Below, piece after piece: positions 6,761 through 8,920 of a stretch of 8,920 bases of DNA. A program made the translations under genes and the position numbers. Origin of the DNA: Actinomycetota bacterium (lineage in GTDB: Bacteria; Actinomycetota; Acidimicrobiia; Acidimicrobiales; Ilumatobacteraceae); the NCBI GenBank assembly GCA_005800965.1, contig SYEA01000028.1, positions 1-8,920 on the forward strand. The letters run 5' to 3'. The notes below the pieces were generated by a model. It saw only the letters and a list, made by a program, of their open reading frames with translations. It did not search any database and had not been told where the DNA came from. How positions within the stretch are numbered: the first letter of the stretch is position 1; each line of letters begins with the position of its first letter.

Positions 6761-6779
6761 AATGAGAATGATTCCTATT
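6761..6779 (-). promoter_or_regulatory. Candidate Zur/Fur-family operator upstream of znuA
   Basis: AATGAGAAT-G-ATTCCTATT is a 9-1-9 inverted repeat with 7 of 9 positions paired. It resembles the A/T-rich TGAnAATnATTnTCA pattern bound by actinobacterial Zur and other Fur-family repressors. It is distinctly A/T-rich compared with its surroundings and lies in the 71-base gap between the thioredoxin gene's stop and the znuA ATG, ending 18 bases before that ATG. The inferred role is repression of znuABC by zinc-loaded Zur, separately from the upstream dsb genes. No clear -35/-10 pair could be fixed around it. Confidence 0.6.
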
Positions 6780-6813
6780 GTGACCGTGCGATGTGCGGGC
6801 GAGTGTGCAGCGA

Positions 6814-7428
6814 TTAGTTACCGAGTGCCACGTTGACTGCGTCGGTGAGAGCCTCGGCAGAGATTTCCCCGCTGTTGCGCCACAGCACCTTGCCGTCCTC
6901 ACCAATCAACACCATGAACGGATACCCGGCCAAGCCAAAAGCATTGCCAGCCGTCTGGTCTTTGTTGTCGACGAGCACCGGCCACAACTCGGGCCACTTT
7001 TCGTTTGCCAGCCACACCGACGGTGGGAAGTTGGGTTGTGTTTGATCGGTTCCTGTCGTCACGGCAATGACGTCTAAGTTGTCGGGCACGAGGCCGCTGT
7101 TATTCCAGTTCACCAAGACGGGCACTTCTTTTTGACAAAACGGGCACCAGTGCGCCAAGAACACCAAGAGCATGGGTGTGCCTGGGGTAGTGGTGACTTC
7201 GTTGCCAAGAAAGCCAAAGCCCTCGAGCACGGGCGCAGTCATACCAATTGCGGTGTCGGCACCGTCGGCGAATTCAGGAAGTGGATCGCCTACGACAACC
7301 ACATTTTGAAACTCCGAAGCGCCTTCCAGGCTGGCGTCTTCATCGCTGCTGGCGGTGAAGGCAACGACGCCGAACACTGCGGCCAACACGGCGACAATTC
7401 CGACTGCGAGAGTGGTGATTTTGTTCAT
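6814..7428 (-). CDS. Membrane-anchored thioredoxin-fold protein (TlpA/DsbE-like, CPFC active site)
   Basis: A 204-residue protein with one N-terminal membrane anchor or signal segment (about 6-24) and an extracytoplasmic thioredoxin fold. The redox motif is WCPFC (C95, C98) after the strand MLLVFLAH, and the cis-proline is P170 in GYPFMVLIG. The family includes thiol-disulfide oxidoreductases that either reduce (ResA/TlpA) or oxidise (DsbA-like) exported proteins. The adjacent dsbB suggests this one is reoxidised by DsbB and acts as the disulfide donor. The region between strands (about 130-150, tryptophan and proline rich) is typical of the TlpA-like insert. The start at 7428 is well supported: AAGGAG lies 5 bases upstream and overlaps the dsbB stop. 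No cysteine is suitable for lipidation. The family is well supported; the direction of redox flow is inferred from context. Confidence 0.9.
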   Translation of the reverse strand: MNKITTLAVGIVAVLAAVFGVVAFTASSDEDASLEGASEFQNVVVVGDPLPEFADGADTAIGMTAPVLEGFGFLGNEVTTTPGTPMLLVFLAHWCPFCQKEVPVLVNWNNSGLVPDNLDVIAVTTGTDQTQPNFPPSVWLANEKWPELWPVLVDNKDQTAGNAFGLAGYPFMVLIGEDGKVLWRNSGEISAEALTDAVNVALGN

Positions 7429-7433
7429 CGGTG

Positions 7434-7439
7434 CTCCTT
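7434..7439 (-). promoter_or_regulatory. Shine-Dalgarno AAGGAG overlapping the dsbB stop codon
   Basis: AAGGAG on the - strand sits 5 bases before the ATG at 7428. Its first two bases belong to the TAA stop of dsbB (7440-7438). This fixes the thioredoxin gene's start and implies co-transcription, with translation closely linked to dsbB. Confidence 0.8.
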
Positions 7440-8001
7440 AGTGGGATACGGATTCTGATTCGGTTTCTATTGTCGCAGCAGAAGATGGAGATACCACCCA
7501 CAAAAACGCCAGCACCGCGACAAAGGCACTGAATGCCATGAACGCCAACGACACGAACCCGAAGACTTCGAAATACGGAACCGAACACGGGGCATCAGCC
7601 GAGCAGGTGCCGGTGTCGAGGCTTGGCCAGCGCTCCAGCAACCAGTGGTAGCCAGCGATGCCTGCGCCAACTGCAGCCAGCACGGTCGCATACGGAACAA
7701 TGGCGCGGTCTTTTCGCACTGCTGCGATCACCAAGATGATTGCTAGGGAGTACATTGCGATGCGCTGATACCAACACAACACACAAGGTCGATAGCCGAC
7801 TGCCTCTGAAAAATACAGACTGCCCACCATTGACACTGAAGTCACCAAGGCGGGCACTGCGATAGACAACGGTGCGAGCCCGGCAATAAGTGAGCGCCCG
7901 GCACGGCCACCGGCGAATCGAGCGGCAACAATGGCCAGGCTGCCCGCTAATGCCAACAGCGCAAGTAGGGCAAAAAACATCTCAAACGCTTCGTTGGCCA
8001 C
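7438..8001 (-). CDS. dsbB: DsbB/BdbC-type disulfide bond formation membrane protein
   Basis: A 187-residue membrane protein that passes electrons from a thioredoxin-like partner to quinone, making disulfides outside the cytoplasm. Both cysteine pairs are present: C73-x-x-C76 in RPCVLCWYQRI, with the conserved arginine R80, and C133/C139 in GTCSADAPCSVPYFE. Hydrophobic segments lie at about 7-27, 41-61, 78-96, 101-121 and 146-170, five rather than the four of E. coli DsbB. The basic loops 28-36 and 96-99 fall on the cytoplasmic side, so the N-terminus is probably outside. The acidic Ser/Glu tail would be cytoplasmic. The start is uncertain: GTG at 8001 is used here, ATG at 7980 (M8) is possible, and an AGGAG lies near an in-frame ATT at 8019. 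Only 9 bases separate this gene from the thioredoxin-fold gene, its likely redox partner. Confidence 0.9.
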   Translation of the reverse strand: MANEAFEMFFALLALLALAGSLAIVAARFAGGRAGRSLIAGLAPLSIAVPALVTSVSMVGSLYFSEAVGYRPCVLCWYQRIAMYSLAIILVIAAVRKDRAIVPYATVLAAVGAGIAGYHWLLERWPSLDTGTCSADAPCSVPYFEVFGFVSLAFMAFSAFVAVLAFLWVVSPSSAATIETESESVSH

Positions 8002-8056
8002 GCAGTTGAGCGTACTAATGAGGGCTCCTGGTGGCTCGACGTGGCACGATAGTCAC

Positions 8057-8518
8057 ATGACTTCTCTGCTTGATCAGTTGCAACACGACCTTTCGGCTGC
8101 GATGAAAGCAGGTAACAATGCAGAAAAGTCCACGTTGCGCATGGCGATAACTGCCATTCGCAATGCTGCTGTGGCGGGTGACCAGGCTGTGACCCTCACC
8201 AACGACCAGGTGGTGGCAGTGCTGCGAGCCGAAGCCAAGAAGCGCACCGAGGCAGCAGAGATATATAAGGAAGCCGGCCGGAGCGACGCCGAAGCCGTCG
8301 AGCGCGCCGAGTTTGCCATTCTCGAGCGGTACCTCCCCGCCCAGATCAGCAATGAAGAACTACAGAAAATTATTTCAGCCGAGGTTGCCGCGGCAGCAGC
8401 AGGTGGGGTGACGGGTGGCAAGGCCATGGGGCAGGTGGTCAAAGCCGTGCGGGCCAAGGCAGGGCCAGGGGCCGATGGTGCCGTAATCGCCGACTTGGTG
8501 AAAAAGGCGCTGGGCTAA
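8057..8518 (+). CDS. yqeY: YqeY/GatB-domain protein
   Basis: A 153-residue soluble protein of the YqeY family, which shares its fold with the tail domain of GatB (the tRNA-dependent amidotransferase subunit) but whose own role is not settled. Recognisable blocks are KSTLRMAITAIRNA (24-37), a KKRTEAAEIYKEAGR stretch (61-75), the ILERYLPAQ motif (88-96) and a C-terminal domain rich in Ala/Gly/Lys ending VIADLVKKAL. The length matches the family (about 150 residues). The frame is open upstream, but ATG 8057 gives the standard MTSLLDQLQHDL N-terminus. There is no Shine-Dalgarno sequence; ACGATAGT ends 3 bases before the ATG and could be part of a -10 box, so a leaderless message is possible. It is divergent from dsbB, with 55 bases between the starts. 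Confidence 0.92.
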   Translation: MTSLLDQLQHDLSAAMKAGNNAEKSTLRMAITAIRNAAVAGDQAVTLTNDQVVAVLRAEAKKRTEAAEIYKEAGRSDAEAVERAEFAILERYLPAQISNEELQKIISAEVAAAAAGGVTGGKAMGQVVKAVRAKAGPGADGAVIADLVKKALG

Positions 8519-8638
8519 ACCACAGATCTCGTGCCGGGCTGCACAAGCATGCTGCGACAATTGACACAGATGCGAAAAGGGGTGTACCGTGAACAGCGAG
8601 TTACGAACACTCAATCAACCTCGAGGGGGGAACAGGAA
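8519..8638 (+). promoter_or_regulatory. Intergenic region with a sigma-70-type promoter for the solute-binding protein gene
   Basis: In this 120-base gap a perfect -35 hexamer, TTGACA (8561-8566), is followed after 18 bases by a weaker -10, TACCGT (8585-8590). This predicts transcription starting near 8597 and a leader of about 40 bases. The leader ends with GAGGGGGG (8623-8630) about 8 bases before the ATG, a plausible ribosome binding site, with AGGAA directly adjacent to the ATG. No U-tract terminator for yqeY is visible. Confidence 0.6.
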
Positions 8639-8920
8639 ATGAAACATCTATTCAAGGGTGGTCGCCGCAAGGTGGCTGCTGTTATGGCGGTGGCACTCGT
8701 TGCCTCGCTGAGCCAGGTGGCGCCAACCAGCGCTGCGGAAAAGCCAACATCGGGCGGCACGTTGACCGTCGGTATTTTCGACAGCTTCCCTGGCTACTGC
8801 ATGGCTGACAACTTGGCGAACTCGGCACTCATGGCCGGTCGCACGATTTACGAAACTTGGGTCGAGCAGCGTGCTGACGGCAAGGTCGTGCCATACGTAC
8901 TCTCGGCTGTAGAGAACAGC
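8639..8920 (+). CDS. ABC transporter substrate-binding protein, family 5 (peptide/nickel type), N-terminal part
   Basis: The first 94 codons of a gene that continues past the window. It begins MKHLFKGGRRK, then a hydrophobic core (about 12-27) and a signal-peptidase-like TSAAEKP (cleavage after A32 or A33). There is no lipobox cysteine, so the protein appears to be secreted or held by other means rather than lipidated, which is less usual for binding proteins in Gram-positive bacteria. The mature start, SGGTLTVGIFDSFPGYCMAD, followed by ALMAGRTIYETWVEQRADGKVVPYV, matches the opening strand, the paired loop and the typical 'Y-E-x-L...G-x-x-x-P-x-L' pattern of SBP_bac_5 proteins (oligopeptide, nickel and related uptake). 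The substrate cannot be told from this part. The ATG at 8639 is supported by the purine-rich site and the promoter upstream. Permease and ATPase genes may follow outside the window. Confidence 0.85.
   Translation, partial: MKHLFKGGRRKVAAVMAVALVASLSQVAPTSAAEKPTSGGTLTVGIFDSFPGYCMADNLANSALMAGRTIYETWVEQRADGKVVPYVLSAVENS

Noticed and set aside
8546..8553. AGCATGCT palindrome downstream of yqeY
   Set aside because: A bare 8-base palindrome with no loop and no following T-run; chance occurrence or at best a protein site, not a terminator.

Overview
The window looks like chromosomal DNA from a high-GC Gram-positive lineage, most likely an actinobacterium of the Acidimicrobiia type. This is an inference from codon use, from the mix of lipoproteins and membrane proteins, and from the combination of DUF805, a TlpA-like thioredoxin, DsbB and YqeY genes. 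No rRNA, tRNA, CRISPR array, insertion sequence or phage gene was seen. Coding density is very high, the gene junctions are tight, and the longest non-coding gap is about 120 bases.

Left half (1-4082, all + strand): the last codons of an unidentified upstream gene are followed 3 bases later by a DUF805 membrane protein, then a small lipoprotein of unknown function, then a 790-residue membrane AAA ATPase/zinc protease related to FtsH but strongly divergent, then an O6-methylguanine-DNA methyltransferase (Ogt type) whose start overlaps the protease stop by 8 bases. The spacing suggests one transcription unit. The FtsH-like gene is the most unusual object here. It keeps Walker A and B, the arginine fingers and the HExxH zinc site. 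It has a different membrane-anchor region, two insertions in the ATPase domain, and HEACH where the family usually has HEAGH.

Middle and right (4103-8001, all - strand): reading leftwards, a DsbB-type quinone-linked disulfide generator and a membrane-anchored thioredoxin-fold protein with a WCPFC motif form an extracytoplasmic disulfide-formation pair. They are followed by a high-affinity zinc/manganese ABC importer in the order binding protein (znuA-like), permease (znuB-like), ATPase (znuC-like). A 19-base Fur/Zur-type inverted repeat lies just ahead of the binding-protein gene and suggests zinc-responsive control. This unit converges on the ogt gene across a 20-base gap that has no convincing terminator.

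Right end (8057-8920, + strand): a YqeY/GatB-domain protein is divergent from dsbB. It is followed by a promoter-bearing gap and the first 94 codons of a secreted family-5 (peptide/nickel type) ABC solute-binding protein that runs off the window.

I found no wholly new multi-gene system that I can defend. The best candidates for new biology are the divergent FtsH-like protease and the DUF805-lipoprotein-protease cluster around it.
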